A stretch of 64,000 nucleotides of DNA, taken from Clonostachys chloroleuca (taxonomy: Eukaryota; Ascomycota; Sordariomycetes; Hypocreales; Bionectriaceae). A program made the translations under genes and the position numbers. The stretch spans positions 5,146,001-5,210,000 of the forward strand of contig JBANAY010000003.1 of the NCBI GenBank assembly GCA_037952775.1, written 5' to 3'. Positions 22,958 through 33,927 of the stretch are shown here, piece after piece. Positions within the stretch are counted from its first letter, which is position 1, and every line of letters starts with the position of its first letter. Under the pieces are notes generated by a model. The model was not told the DNA's origin, did no database searches, and saw only the letters and a program-made list of their open reading frames with translations.

Positions 22958-25299
22958 TTAGAGCTCATCAGAGGATTGACCTATAATGGTCGCAGCCGGT
23001 TTTATGTCATAACCTATATCGTCGAACATTTTCTTGACGAAATCAGCGAGCATGATATCGCTCCCTCTTGCAGCAATGAAACCCGCTGCTGCGGGGAGCT
23101 GTTCGACATTTCCAGTGAACTTGGAAACATACGGCGTAGTTCCGACTTGGGCCAGTAAGTCGCCAGGCAAACAAAGACTCCAGTAGGCTTTCGGACTCAC
23201 CGGGGAAGATAAGCTCTGGGCTTTGTGCATATGGCCCCACGTTGTAAAAGAAGAAACCTTCTCCTGTAAAGCGCTGCGGACCGCTTTTATACGTGTCTCG
23301 GTAGATTGGCTCTCCCATGGTCCAAGGTAGAATCATGATGGAGCTTAAGTACCCATCCTCTGAGGGCGGCATCACTTTCTCATAAAACCATTCCTGATAC
23401 GTTTCGAGACGCTTATCGGCCAGTTCTTGTTGTTCTGCTGTGATACTTGGAGTGTAGCCCCTGAATATTCATTAACAATCAGATTGTAAGAAGAGTGGGA
23501 TTCAGCTTGCAATAAGAAGTCATACACTTTAAATCGTACTTGAGGATTAAGAATAGGAGGCTTGCTCATCTTGGCTGGATAGTCCTGAATAAATGGTTTC
23601 AAAAGCCCCAGCCACTGATCACGGTTGGCAGACCACTCGAAAGCGTGTTGAAGATATTGATCTATAGTTTCATCAGTATCGGCCGGGCGACTCTCATTCC
23701 ACAAGTCCGCAAGACTAATTCTGGTGCGTTTCACCCCCAAGAAGTCTTCCCCCTTAGTAATGAAGGCTTCAAAGAGTCTGTCACTTGGCTCATCTTTAAC
23801 CGGCCAGTAATCCGTCGGGTAAATGAGTTTTGTGGGATTCTAGTAGCAAGGAAGTAAGTGGTAGGCTATATTGTATGGACCAAGGAGTATCCAGTACCTT
23901 GAAAGTTTTATTGTATGTTTCTCGCGACCCATACAAAGCTTGTGCGAGAGTCACAAACTCCGCTGCTGTGCGGGAAAACCCGCCAATTGTATCCCACTTT
24001 CTGCATCTCAAATTGTCAATTGGAGCTTTCCAGTTAACAAAGTACCACAGGCCAGCGTAACATACGGACTATAGGGCACGAGACCTTTTGAGCTTGTCGC
24101 CCCGGTCGTAGGTCGCATGGAGAAAATCCCTTGTGCGGCAGCGGGTGACCTGATACTCCCAAGAGCTTGAAGGAAGGGAGGAGGTGTAGAATTAGCTGTG
24201 TTCTAGATCGAGGCCCAGTGCAGCAGGGGAACTTACTATCCATTCCTAGAGCAAAATCTAGCCAGGGATATGTGGCAACGGCAGAACCACTGCCTGAGCT
24301 GCTACCACTGGGCGTCAGATAACCATCCCCGCGAGGGTTGAATGGACCGTGATAATCGACGTAGTCACAGGTTGGCCACTCTGAGTCAGCAAACTGGGTA
24401 CTCTTCAACTTCCCAACAATTACAAACCCCAAGCCTAGAAGGTGCTGGACAGTGTCGGCATTTTCCTCCTTGGCCGGATAGAGCGCGGTGAATGCTCGAG
24501 AAGAAGCACCTGTTTTAAGTCCCTTCAGATCAATGATGTCTTTGACAGCGATCCTGATTCCAGAAAAGGGCTTGTCGGTGGTCTTGGAGTAGTATAACCG
24601 GGAAGGGACAGCGACTGTGAGAGCGCTCGGAAACTGTTCACCATACGCAGCCGCATCGAGAGACCGAAAACTTGCACCCACAGTTAGCCGAGTTTGCCCA
24701 CTTTGAAATGGGTCTCCACTTACCCATCATTCCCGTCAGGTACTGTTGCAACCATGAACGCACCGGCATGGTCGGGGTACAAACGATACGCTTGATGGAG
24801 GTGACCATGGTGGAGGAAGTAAGGGCCTTGGGGTAATGGGGCCAAGTCCGAGCGGAGGACGACGGAGTGAACAACTTTGACGCCGCTTAGGCGCAAGCTC
24901 TCCTGGGTTTTGGCGAGCGCCGCATCATCATTGCCAGTTAGTTGGATTATGGCATATTGGGAGAAGTCCGTAGACCATACGTCGTCTTGAAGCTCAACAT
25001 CATTGAATATAGCCCGGATAGCCCCAGCGGTTTCTATAGCCTGGCCGTTGATTGTGAGGACGGTACAGGCCTGGACAGCGTGTTCGTGCTCAATCCGGGG
25101 CCAGTCAACCTTCTGCTCCTGTCAAGTCATTAGCCATGAATTTGGCATACTAGCCAGGTGGTGATCCGCTTACATCAGGGAACCGGTGGAGGTAGTATGC
25201 TACCTGGCCCAGACGGGCAACAGTAGACAGGAGAGGTGATTTAGCCATACTAAAGATAGCCATCGAAAGGATCAGGAGTAGTGGTGCTAATAATGCCAT
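22958..25299 (-). CDS. Amidase-signature enzyme with signal peptide and C-terminal SDEL
   Basis: Eight exons with seven in-phase GT-AG introns (25173-25119, 24723-24671, 24236-24166, 24065-24001, 23897-23840, 23525-23461, 23200-23146) give 639 residues without a lesion. The start [19 protein letters not shown] is a signal peptide or anchor. An extra N-terminal domain of about 150 residues precedes the amidase domain. The Ser-cisSer-Lys triad is visible: VKD in [13 protein letters not shown], the Gly/Ser-rich [10 protein letters not shown], and the nucleophile region [10 protein letters not shown]. The last residues are SSDEL-stop, a variant of the KDEL/HDEL retrieval signal, so an ER-resident enzyme is likely (inference). 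Substrate unknown; fungal enzymes of this class hydrolyse small amides and some act in secondary metabolism. The adjoining gene desert gives no operon clue. Confidence 0.85.
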
Positions 25300-27223
25300 G
25301 GCGGCGAAGGGACAAGCAGCGCGTTATATAGTATCTAATACGTAGGGATATGGCGATGTCGGCGCTCAAGTTGCATTTCCTACACTGAAAAAATTCAAGG
25401 GGCGGTGTGACCACAAAACTATGCCAGGCACAAAGAAAATGTAGAACAGGCGGGGACAAGTTGGAATGGGGATCAGGGAGACCCCCAAAAGTGAAATTGG
25501 TGAATGGGTGCAAATATATGAGGACAAAGGTTTCTAGTAACACAGTATGCTATCAAAGTCTAAATACGGAACGGTCCTAAAATGGAGGCTGTGCAATGTC
25601 CCTCATTCAACTAACATATAGCAATTCCAAAAGTTCAACTATGTCGATTTTGGAGAATAGAGACTTTTCCCACGAGAATGTAAAGAACCACTCATGAACA
25701 GTGCCGCCATTGTTGTTAGACATATTATCCCACAGGAAAAGGCCTTGACCTGGCGCGTCCGCCAGAGACTACTGCCTCACATAGTTTAAGGTTACTCCTA
25801 GTCTCCTTGTGTCAATAGCATACGCTCTGCGGTATCCCTTCATCAGTCCAAGGCCAAATGTGTGGGAGCTAAATATAATATCATCTGTCTCCTATAGGGC
25901 AGCAATTTGATGCCACTCAGACCAATAGCCAGCTATCATTTTAAGACTTACCAATTGCTATCCAGTATCTCAAATCATTTTGATGCTCTAAAATCCCATT
26001 TTAGAAACAAATCTATAAACTGCGCTCCGGCTACTGCCTAACACCCACCTCAACTCCAGACTTCTGGCACCAGCACCAATGATTAAAATCTCTAATCTAG
26101 TTGCACTTTTAAGCCTAGAAGGCCTATCCTCCAGACTTTCAAAATTTACAACTAAGCTGCCTGGCATTTCTGATACCACTCTACTTACTTAGGTCATCTG
26201 TTAATACCTTACTAAACTCATCATTGCTCTTTATAGTATTACCTAGAGCAAAAGGATATTGGCTTTAAATAACGCCTAAGCTCTTGCGATCCTAACCTAC
26301 AATGTTAATCTAGCTATTCTTAGTTATCTTAGTAATAGAAGGGCCATTATTATAGTAGCATTATCAATGAAAAAGGCGTAGGTTATATCTAGGAGATTTA
26401 TAGATAGGTCACTAACTCCTCCAGCCTCACTCTCTAATAGAAAAATCTGAACAGTTATTCACTTACACTTAATCATACTATTTATGCGTAATTATATTAT
26501 AGACGCCGACCCAAATGTTACGCTTATATGTCAGCCAGCACTCATATCTTTGCTCCTCTCCGTCTCAATCATTGAAAGCTGCACCGGGCAAATTTATCTA
26601 CCAAGTCGCTCAAAGAGAATATAAAGAGAAAACTAACAGGCCAATTGGCCTCAGTGGTAATCATCCCAACGTTCACGTTTCCATCATGGAATTCCCGGCG
26701 TGGTTTTTTTTTCCTCTTTGAACTTGAGCCTCAATCAAGACCCTGGCCCCGGGTCAAGAAATCCAGAATAGAAATGAACTAAAGAGAGATCGTATGTTGG
26801 CCCAATCCCTGTTCCCATTGTCCATAGTTCAATAAAGGCGACGTCAATGTTGGATCCAAAATCAGCGAAACCAACTCATCATGCCATTCCATTAGCACCT
26901 AGTTAGGAATGGACTACTCCTTGTTGACATCCTGTCAGTCGAGTATCCACAGCTGACGCTTCTAGGACCGTTTTGGCCCGAACATGCGCAGACAAGGGGG
27001 GCATAATCTGACAGCATACGCAACGAAGAACCTAAAGGAGTTCAAAATAGACCATCAAACGAAACGCCAGGCCCACTATTCATTTGTTGTCCGGCCGGCA
27101 TACTGAGTCAAAGTAATAAGATCAAAACCTTCCCAGCCTGTTTTCAATAAAACATCAAACCCCCAAGCATACTTTGAGTGCAACCCGCGATTATTTTTCT
27201 ATCTATTCACCTTCACTCAAGCT
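25300..27223. other. Gene desert with a TpA-rich tract (about 25560-26520)
   Basis: Nearly 2 kb without a credible gene. Between about 25560 and 26520 the sequence is rich in TA, TTA, CTA and TAG words and has stops in all frames. This is the look of an old repeat degraded by C-to-T mutation. A 63-codon minus frame at 25988-26179 has a weak resemblance to a helix-turn-helix of a transposase, too weak to name. From about 26880 the composition returns to normal and forms the promoter of the FAD oxidase gene. Confidence 0.35.
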
Positions 27224-28849
27224 ATGTCGAGCCATAACACTTTGGCAGTTGCAGCAGCGACCATTCTACTCGTGGCAGTCACCATGGGTATTCTACGGCG
27301 AGATCAATCGTGCAATGCACCAACGAGGCTTACCCAAGCGCCGAAAGAGCTCCCGCAGCCCACCAAGATTGCTTTGGATCTCAAGGCGGCTCTCCCCGAA
27401 GCTGTGACGCTCTCTTCGGAAGCGGGTGCGTTCAACAAAATCACCGAGTCATATTGGGCGAGGCAGAATCGGGAAGTGTCCCCCGCGTGCTACGTTCAAC
27501 CTCGATCTGTTGAGCAGCTTCAGAAGGCCATGAAGCTCTTGAAACAAGAGTACATTGATACCAAGCACGCAAAAGGACAAGGCAATGACAAGGGATTATT
27601 CGTCGTCAAAGGAGGCGGAGCTTCTCCAGCCCTCGGACTCAACAACCTAAACTCGGGTATCGTGATTGACTTGGCTCATTTCCGAGACATCACTTATGCA
27701 GACGACTACTCCCATGTCACTGTTGGTTGTGGTCTCAAATGGAAGGACCTGTATGAGGATTTAGAGCCAAAGACTCTTACCGTGGCTGGAGGGAGGACAG
27801 TCCCTGTTGGAGTCGCCGGCTTGACTCTGCAAGGCGGCATGTCTTTCTATTCCCCAGTGCGTGGGTTTGTGTGCTCCACGGTCACGGAATACAATATTGT
27901 TCTTGCCGATGGAAGTGCAGTTGTAGCATCCGAGACGTCCTATCCAGATCTATGGCGGGCGCTAAAAGGCGGATCAAACAACTTCGGCATAGTTACCAGT
28001 TTCACGATTCCATGCTTCCCGTCCAGCGATATGTGGTTCACGTGCAACTACACTTCTGGCTTCCAGGCTCCAAGCTTGGTTAAAGCATTTCATGACTACG
28101 CGAGAGAGGCCAGTTCGGGAAAGCCTGCGGCTTTCGATAAAAATGCTACCATCCCCATTACCTGCTTCGGCTACACCAGCGATCTTGGTGTTCATGCCAC
28201 GGCGAACTATCTTGGATATACGGTCCCACCCAAGGACAAGAAATGGCCTGCATATTGGAAAAAGTCGCCGTTTGGGTCTCTATGGAATTTATGGAGCACA
28301 GCCAAAGTTCAGAGCTTGCTCAGTGCAGTCGCGGAACAGTCGGAGCCGTCGCCACCAGGGACTTACACTATATTCGCAGTGACCACCTTCAAGAATGACT
28401 TGGACACGTTGATGGCTGCTTATGCGGCATATCGTGAAGCCTCAGCGGCGGGCAGACGAGTGAAGGGGATGGTCCTCTCATTGGCTCTTCAGCCAATCCT
28501 ACCTCAATGGTACAAGAATGGCCAGCCTAATGTCCTAGGGCTGGAAAAATGCAATGAACCTCTCGTTGTTGCGGAAATTACGATTAAATGGGATAAGACA
28601 GAACACACTCAATTGGTCCAAAGCATATGCCGCCAATTTATTGAGCGGGTTGACAAGGACGCCGAGGCTAATCAGACAGCTCATCCATTCCGATTCGCTA
28701 ACTATTGCGCTGAATGGCAAGACCCAATGAAGGGATACGGAGAAGAGAATCTCCAATTCATGCGTACAGTTAGTCGAAAGTATGACCCGGAGGGTGTGTT
28801 CCAACGGGCATGCATCGGTGGCTTCAAACTTGGGATGGACTACGAGTAA
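27224..28849 (+). CDS. FAD-linked oxidoreductase, berberine bridge enzyme-like
   Basis: A single exon of 541 residues. A hydrophobic N-terminal stretch (LAVAAATILLVAVTMGIL) suggests secretion or a membrane anchor. The PCMH-type FAD-binding domain shows VQPRSVEQLQKAMKLL, VVKGGGASPALGLNN, GIVIDLAHFRDI, TVAGGRTVPVGVAGLTLQGG, EYNIVLADGS and LWRALKGGSNNFGIVTSF. A C-terminal BBE segment is visible as FRFANYCAEWQDPMKGYG. The position where the family usually has the His for covalent 8-alpha-FAD attachment reads GGGAS, so that bond is probably missing. A Cys is present in RGFVCSTV, where the second covalent link usually sits. It should oxidise alcohols, sugars or secondary metabolites using O2; substrate unknown. 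Confidence 0.88.
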   Translation: MSSHNTLAVAAATILLVAVTMGILRRDQSCNAPTRLTQAPKELPQPTKIALDLKAALPEAVTLSSEAGAFNKITESYWARQNREVSPACYVQPRSVEQLQKAMKLLKQEYIDTKHAKGQGNDKGLFVVKGGGASPALGLNNLNSGIVIDLAHFRDITYADDYSHVTVGCGLKWKDLYEDLEPKTLTVAGGRTVPVGVAGLTLQGGMSFYSPVRGFVCSTVTEYNIVLADGSAVVASETSYPDLWRALKGGSNNFGIVTSFTIPCFPSSDMWFTCNYTSGFQAPSLVKAFHDYAREASSGKPAAFDKNATIPITCFGYTSDLGVHATANYLGYTVPPKDKKWPAYWKKSPFGSLWNLWSTAKVQSLLSAVAEQSEPSPPGTYTIFAVTTFKNDLDTLMAAYAAYREASAAGRRVKGMVLSLALQPILPQWYKNGQPNVLGLEKCNEPLVVAEITIKWDKTEHTQLVQSICRQFIERVDKDAEANQTAHPFRFANYCAEWQDPMKGYGEENLQFMRTVSRKYDPEGVFQRACIGGFKLGMDYE

Positions 28850-29214
28850 AGGAGGAGCCTATATCAAATCGTTGAATTGGGTGACTTGGTATTCCTGAAA
28901 TTGAGACTCTCCAGCCTCCCTTCCCTTGTGAGCAGTTACGTCGAACCTAAAGTTTTCGAGAAGAAAAAAATACAAAAATCAAACCTCATTTTAGATCAAG
29001 ACATGGCTTATTTCATCTCTTCACAAGATTTGCAACAGCAAGACTCTTCTCAGCCCCTTATCCTATGCTCATGGTTGAAAGACAAGTGAAAAAAAAAAAA
29101 AGTACGATTGGACATCATGATCTATTCCCGCTCTATCTGCCCTGAGTGTTCTATTTGTCTGTAAAATTTCGACGCAGGATCCTTCTCGCAAAGGCTTCCC
29201 TTTCCCAAACATTT
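28850..29214. other. Convergent 3' intergenic region with an A run
   Basis: About 365 bases between two convergent genes, holding their 3' flanks. A run of 13 A lies near 29089-29101. Nothing else is apparent. Confidence 0.4.
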
Positions 29215-30405
29215 CTATTCCCATTCAATACGAATCAGTGGGGTGGAATACACATCCAGCTCAACCCCATCCCATCTATCGACCTTGGAGTAGGTCAGAT
29301 ATACCTCGTTTCGTGATCCGGGTCTCAAAGTTGGGTGGGCTTGAAGAGAGTAAGCTGGTAATGTAGCATTCCCATCCACACCTTTGTACAAGAGCGTCGG
29401 CTGAGACCACGGCCCCTGGGGCTCTGTGGCAGTGGTGATAAAGAATTCAGCGGAGATGCTAATTCCAGCTTGTCCGATCCACACATAACGGTTCCAGGGC
29501 TCGTGGTAGTAGTAGGTTCCCTGCCCGCCTGCTCCGGCATTAACAAGATGAGCATTATCGTCGGTTATGGCAGGCTGCTTTGGTGTCCATGAGTTCCCTA
29601 CCCAATACTGATACTTGGACTTGTCTTCAACAGAATCTGCAGCAACTTTAGCCAAGGCAATGGGCTTTCCATTATCATCCGCCTTGGCGTATAGGTATGC
29701 CACACCGTCGTTGACCACATTGCCGTACGATCCATATGCGAATGAGCCCTCGGGCCAGAAGTCCGGGTTGGCGATTGATACAGACGGCAGGGCCTTGGGG
29801 TCGGGGTTGAAGGGATCATAGGTAATCTTGTGTAGAGCCGTGGAGGGGTTATTTTGCAGTAGAGTCAACCCCTCAAGCTTTTGATTCCTGATCCAAGTAT
29901 ACGCCGTAATTTGGCCCTCAAACTGGCCTGCAGTCACCATCGGTGGGCTGTCTGGCCACAGAGCATAACGAGTTTTGCCATCCAGGCAAGCGCCGGCAGT
30001 GTTTCCGTTACACTGATTACAGGCGCTGCATTGCTCGTTCGTCATGTGGTAGAACGGCTCATAGTTGTCGCCGGTCATGCGTACGATATTCGTCTGCTCT
30101 ACGTACGGGGTGCCATCGAAATTGAAGGGCGTGAAGCCGGCAGTAGACGAGATAGTACCATCCCCTGGGCGACCTTGCTCGTCATTCATCTGGGTATCGC
30201 GACATGTCCAGAAATCTCGGGTTTGGAACCTGACGGAACCGCAGCTGTCTCGGTTGAGTGATGGATCGGACACGAGTCCCAATACCTGTGGTATGCCCTT
30301 GATCATCGGAGTAAAAGTGTCACGGGGGATTGAGTAGGCCGAGGCTGAACCCATGACAGCCGCTGCAAACAATCCCGGAGTACTAATTATCTGTGAATTT
30401 AACAT
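29215..30405 (-). CDS. Secreted DUF4185-like protein
   Basis: A single exon of 396 residues starting with a signal-peptide-like stretch (LFAAAVMGSASAYS). Features resemble beta-propeller proteins of the DUF4185 group: RYALWPDSPPM, QITAYTWIRN, EPWNRYVWIGQAG and TATEPQGPWSQPTLLYKG, with repeated Trp/Tyr strands. A cluster of cysteines (EQCSACNQCNGNTAGAC) probably forms disulfides. The family is thought to act on, or bind, carbohydrates outside the cell, but no catalytic residue can be named here. Convergent with the FAD oxidase gene. The whole frame is intact. Confidence 0.7.
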   Translation of the reverse strand: MLNSQIISTPGLFAAAVMGSASAYSIPRDTFTPMIKGIPQVLGLVSDPSLNRDSCGSVRFQTRDFWTCRDTQMNDEQGRPGDGTISSTAGFTPFNFDGTPYVEQTNIVRMTGDNYEPFYHMTNEQCSACNQCNGNTAGACLDGKTRYALWPDSPPMVTAGQFEGQITAYTWIRNQKLEGLTLLQNNPSTALHKITYDPFNPDPKALPSVSIANPDFWPEGSFAYGSYGNVVNDGVAYLYAKADDNGKPIALAKVAADSVEDKSKYQYWVGNSWTPKQPAITDDNAHLVNAGAGGQGTYYYHEPWNRYVWIGQAGISISAEFFITTATEPQGPWSQPTLLYKGVDGNATLPAYSLQAHPTLRPGSRNEVYLTYSKVDRWDGVELDVYSTPLIRIEWE

Positions 30406-31734
30406 CTTGCTGCTGAGGCTTAGTTCGGAAGGAAATGAAAGAGAAGTGCAAGGTGAATAGAAACAAGGAGAAAAAAAGAGGCAAAAATAGAAAATTATAG
30501 AAGAATAGAAGAAACACCAAAAAACGATTGAGTCACAGATTGTTGTCTCAGAAGTCTCTCAAGGGTGAATAATTATACACGAATCGTTTCGCAAGGTACA
30601 CATGGCTATGTTAGCAGGGCCAAGAACTATTAGTCTATCCCAGTTGTTTCAAGATCATCATGTGTGCTCCAGTTCAAATAATCCCAGGAGTCTGATGAAA
30701 AATGGATCTGCTTAGTAGAACCACCAGGGCACTCATCCTTGAATATCATCACAATCCTCGCTCATGTTTCCCCATACAAACTATGTCAAATAAACAAGAG
30801 GATATATTTACGTGTCACTGTCCTGTGGACGTGCAAAATTGGAACTTTGTCCAAATAGCATGAAGTTAAGTCCGACAAACAGCAATCGGGCATGCTTCTC
30901 AAAGGAGCCGTAAGCGCGGCACTTACCATGCTTCTAACAATAGCGGCGCGCTTCCTGTTGCATTGTTTCAACTCAAAGCGTCTAGGATTGAAAATAATTT
31001 CCCAGTACAGCTTGGCCTAGCACTGCCAAGGTGCATTCGCTCATCCGCGAGTTAAGCAACCCACGAAGTATCCTGACCTTGGCGATCATCCCCAATGCAT
31101 TCAACAAGGCCCTTAATGAAATGCATTTTCCGTAACGTTGCTGTTTAGCTATGACTTTCTTGGTTTATCGTCGTTTCCCCATTCTAGTGTTACTTAGGTA
31201 CGGGGGAAAAGATCGATGGGTCAGCAGCTGTGTAGATTCGCAAGCAGAAGTCTCTCAGTTGGCTATGCTCTTTTGTTGATTAAGTTTAATAGGAAAAAGG
31301 ATAACTAAGTGACCAACTAACTTTTTAACATCGACCCATAGGCCATGAGCCACAATACTCTTATATTTCTAACATCCCACGAGGCAGCATGCAGGGTTCG
31401 TTTGAGATATAGGGTAGGTAAAGAAGAGGTGGTGGTGATTTCTCATCCATATTCTGACTCGCTGCAGTGGATCCGCGCGTTAGACGCGTCGCAATTGTTT
31501 ACCATCAACACATATCTTGTCTCAATCATGACCCATTCAAGATCGTTGACGAAAATGAGGTATGCCCGAACTGTGTAGCGCGGGAAGAATGTGTAGCGCG
31601 GGAAGAATGAATTCGCATCTGAGTGTGACGGTACAAGGAGACGGGGATCTCATCTTTTGTGGCCATGGAATTGACGCCAAGTCACACGAGGGACGTGTGC
31701 AGGTAACTGGTTGCTGTAATTTCGACTTGACTAA
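30406..31734. other. Gene-free region of 1.3 kb with a small tandem repeat
   Basis: No credible gene on either strand. It contains the promoter side of the DUF4185-like gene (purine-rich near 30440-30500) and, on the right, the 3' flank of the SnoaL-like gene. The 18-base tandem repeat at 31573-31608 is listed separately. Confidence 0.4.
31573..31608. repeat. Perfect 18-base tandem duplication
   Basis: The unit GTGTAGCGCGGGAAGAAT occurs twice in direct succession (31573-31590 and 31591-31608). No function is evident; it may be a replication slippage product. Confidence 0.8.
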
Positions 31735-32497
31735 CTAAACGTCTATCTGCTTTCCATCTAGCCAATCCTTTGCTTGCCGGTAAAGGAGATCGTGTTTCTC
31801 ACCAGAAGCCGTGCCCACATGCCTACGGTGGCCTGGCATGTCTTTCGACACGGTCACACCCATGGTCAGCTCCTGACAGTACGCCAAACACTTATACCCC
31901 TCAGGATACGAGTTCAGCTTCTGCTCATCTACTTTGGGCACCTTGTTCGGGTTAACCGGAATAAGCTTATCCTTCTCATACCAGTGGCGGACGAAACGGG
32001 CGCCCCAGCGTCCATCAATCTTCTCAAAGAAGAAGCAGAAGCGGCAGTCGGCCTCAGCATCGACTTCACATCCGTCAATGGTGAAGCGCTGTGTGATGGT
32101 TGCCTTGAGCTTGGTGACGGCGCGGGTGGCGTCCTGCGTGATGTCTGTCGTCGAACCATGGCATCGATGCATGATGAAGGCACCCTTGTCCATGCCTGCC
32201 TGGGATCCGGCTATGAAATCCCGGTACGGGACGCGGCCGGACCAGGTGGTGTAAACGTAGGCATCAGGGTGGAAGATGGAGAGGAAATTATCCCATTCGC
32301 ATGCATCACTACAAATAGTGCTGAGTTAATAATCATCGACACAAAGGGCAGTCTCAGAGTGAGGCAAACCGGTAACATGGCCAGCCTTCTGCAAGCTCGC
32401 GGAGCTTCAGTCGCTCGATCACGAGGTTATCCGGCCCATTGTTGCGAACGGCATCGACAGGTCTGGTGCCTTCGGGTAGTGTGTGCAGGTCAGGCAT
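31735..32497 (-). CDS. SnoaL-like (NTF2-fold) protein in the aromatic block
   Basis: Exon 1 from the ATG at 32497 and an intron 32369-32309 (GTTTGC...TTGTAG, 61 bases) lead in phase to exon 2, giving 233 residues. The joined segment [20 protein letters not shown] is typical for the first helices of SnoaL-like domains, followed by [14 protein letters not shown] and [12 protein letters not shown]. Proteins with this fold include scytalone dehydratase, polyketide cyclases and bile acid dehydratases. The His in IMHRCHG could be catalytic. The C-terminal 70 residues after [13 protein letters not shown] are an extension. It is next to quinate dehydrogenase-like genes, so it may act on a quinate- or hydroxyquinol-derived intermediate (inference). 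Exact reaction unknown. Confidence 0.75.
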
Positions 32498-33009
32498 AAT
32501 GAGTTTCTGGACTGGATTTTCAGATATAATGATATAGATCAAATTATGAAAGATAGGCCAGAATATTTCCTTTCATTTATGCGATGAACGGAAAGGTAAC
32601 TTCGATGAGGTATTGCCGACCTGATAAACTTACCCTCGGTGTTGAAGGGGGTGTGTGGGGGTAGATTCCGGCGGCCACCGGGTAAAAACTTTCCCGTCAC
32701 ACTTCTCGTTTAGTGCTTGTCCTTGTTGAGAAGAGAGTGAATGACGGACCGACGCCGACCGGCAATCGAGGCGCTGGGTGAAAGGTTTAGTTTTACTGTT
32801 GTTATCTGCAGCATCCATGTCTTTGGACCGCACATGTCCTAGGTTTGCTGGAAGCGATACCAGTTTATGTATGCTGCATGATATTAAGTGGTTGGTTAGT
32901 GTCTTGCATCATTGTTAATGTTCTGTAGATGTGTAAACAAGGCATAAACCGGGCGACGGGTATAAGAAATAGGAAGTTACTGTTCATCCTTCAAGGTGAG
33001 CTAGCTAAG
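32498..33009. other. Intergenic region between two minus-strand genes
   Basis: About 510 bases holding the promoter of the SnoaL-like gene and the 3' flank of the quinate dehydrogenase-like gene. TGATAAACTTACCC near 32622 resembles a shortened QutA site but its spacing is two bases short. Nothing else was seen. Confidence 0.35.
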
Positions 33010-33927
33010 CTAAAAGTTGATGAACTTGCTCTCCTCTGCCGCTTGCAAAAGGCAGCTCCAAGCGCCCTCCTTGTTTAACTTTTTCACTCGTTCTTCCCCT
33101 GCCCAAAGTGACCATTGGCGCTCTATCTGGTACCCAATCACATGAGTACCCTCAACACAAGGCCAGCCGAGACCCTCCGCCGACTTTATCATCCTTGTGC
33201 GCCGAGGCTTGAAGCACATGTCCAGCAAAACACCCTTTTCGGGCTTTTGCAAGAATAAGAGGAGCATTGCGGCGACGTTCTTCTCAGACTCCGTCTTGGG
33301 CTCCAGATCTGGAACGGTCCCCACGATGTAGTAAGGGGTGTCGGCTTTTTTTGCTTCCTCCACGGCCTTGATGTGAATAATCTCAGGTACAACGGGCAAC
33401 TTCTTGGAATCCCGGATGAGGTCGAGCACTTCGCCGTCGTCTCGGTTGAGGACGTAGATCTTGGAGCAGTGGAGGTGGGAAGCAAGGGCATAAACCGCAG
33501 CGCGACTGGCACCTCCAGCTCCAACTATCAAGCCGGAGACAGGATTTTCCTTGGTCCCACGGCGAGATTCATCGCCCTTTTCAAGGAGGCACCCTCTGAT
33601 ACCGAGCCAGTCTGTGTTAGTGCCGACGCGCTGACGCAGGTTACCCGGCTCGTAGTAAACGTTGTTACAAGCTCCAATAGCAGTAGCCAGCTCGTCCACC
33701 CTGTCCAGCTTGGGCATGACGGTGTTTTTGTAAGGCATGGTCACAACGAGACCAGCTGTTGTGTCTTTCTTGGAGAGTTCGTCCAGCTCATCCAGTGTCG
33801 GGCATTCGGTATTATGGAATGTCCATGGTAACCCGAGTGATTTGGCAATGAAATTGTGCATACCAGGGGCAATTGAGTGAGTGACACCAATGCCTACCAG
33901 GTGTAGGGTCTTCTGTTCAGTGCTCAT
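33010..33927 (-). CDS. Quinate/shikimate dehydrogenase-like enzyme (QutB-like paralogue, intact)
   Basis: The start at 33927 (MSTEQKTLHLVGIG) was chosen since the upstream 57 codons of the frame look non-coding and hydrophobic by chance; this gives 305 residues. AroE-fold features are VTHSIAPGMHN, VVTMPYKNTV with the catalytic Lys, GACNNVYY, GTNTDWLGIRG with the catalytic Asp, and the Rossmann motif VGAGGASRAAVYAL followed by VLNRDD (NAD-type acidic residue). The substrate loop reads HSIAP, so the second Ser of the canonical HSxSP shikimate-binding motif is Ala. The C-terminal part (LDMCFKPRRTRM, GTHVIGYQIERQW) resembles fungal QutB more than AroE. Probably oxidises quinate or shikimate with NAD. 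A possible functional stand-in for the frameshifted paralogue at 39363. Confidence 0.85.
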   Translation of the reverse strand: MSTEQKTLHLVGIGVTHSIAPGMHNFIAKSLGLPWTFHNTECPTLDELDELSKKDTTAGLVVTMPYKNTVMPKLDRVDELATAIGACNNVYYEPGNLRQRVGTNTDWLGIRGCLLEKGDESRRGTKENPVSGLIVGAGGASRAAVYALASHLHCSKIYVLNRDDGEVLDLIRDSKKLPVVPEIIHIKAVEEAKKADTPYYIVGTVPDLEPKTESEKNVAAMLLLFLQKPEKGVLLDMCFKPRRTRMIKSAEGLGWPCVEGTHVIGYQIERQWSLWAGEERVKKLNKEGAWSCLLQAAEESKFINF

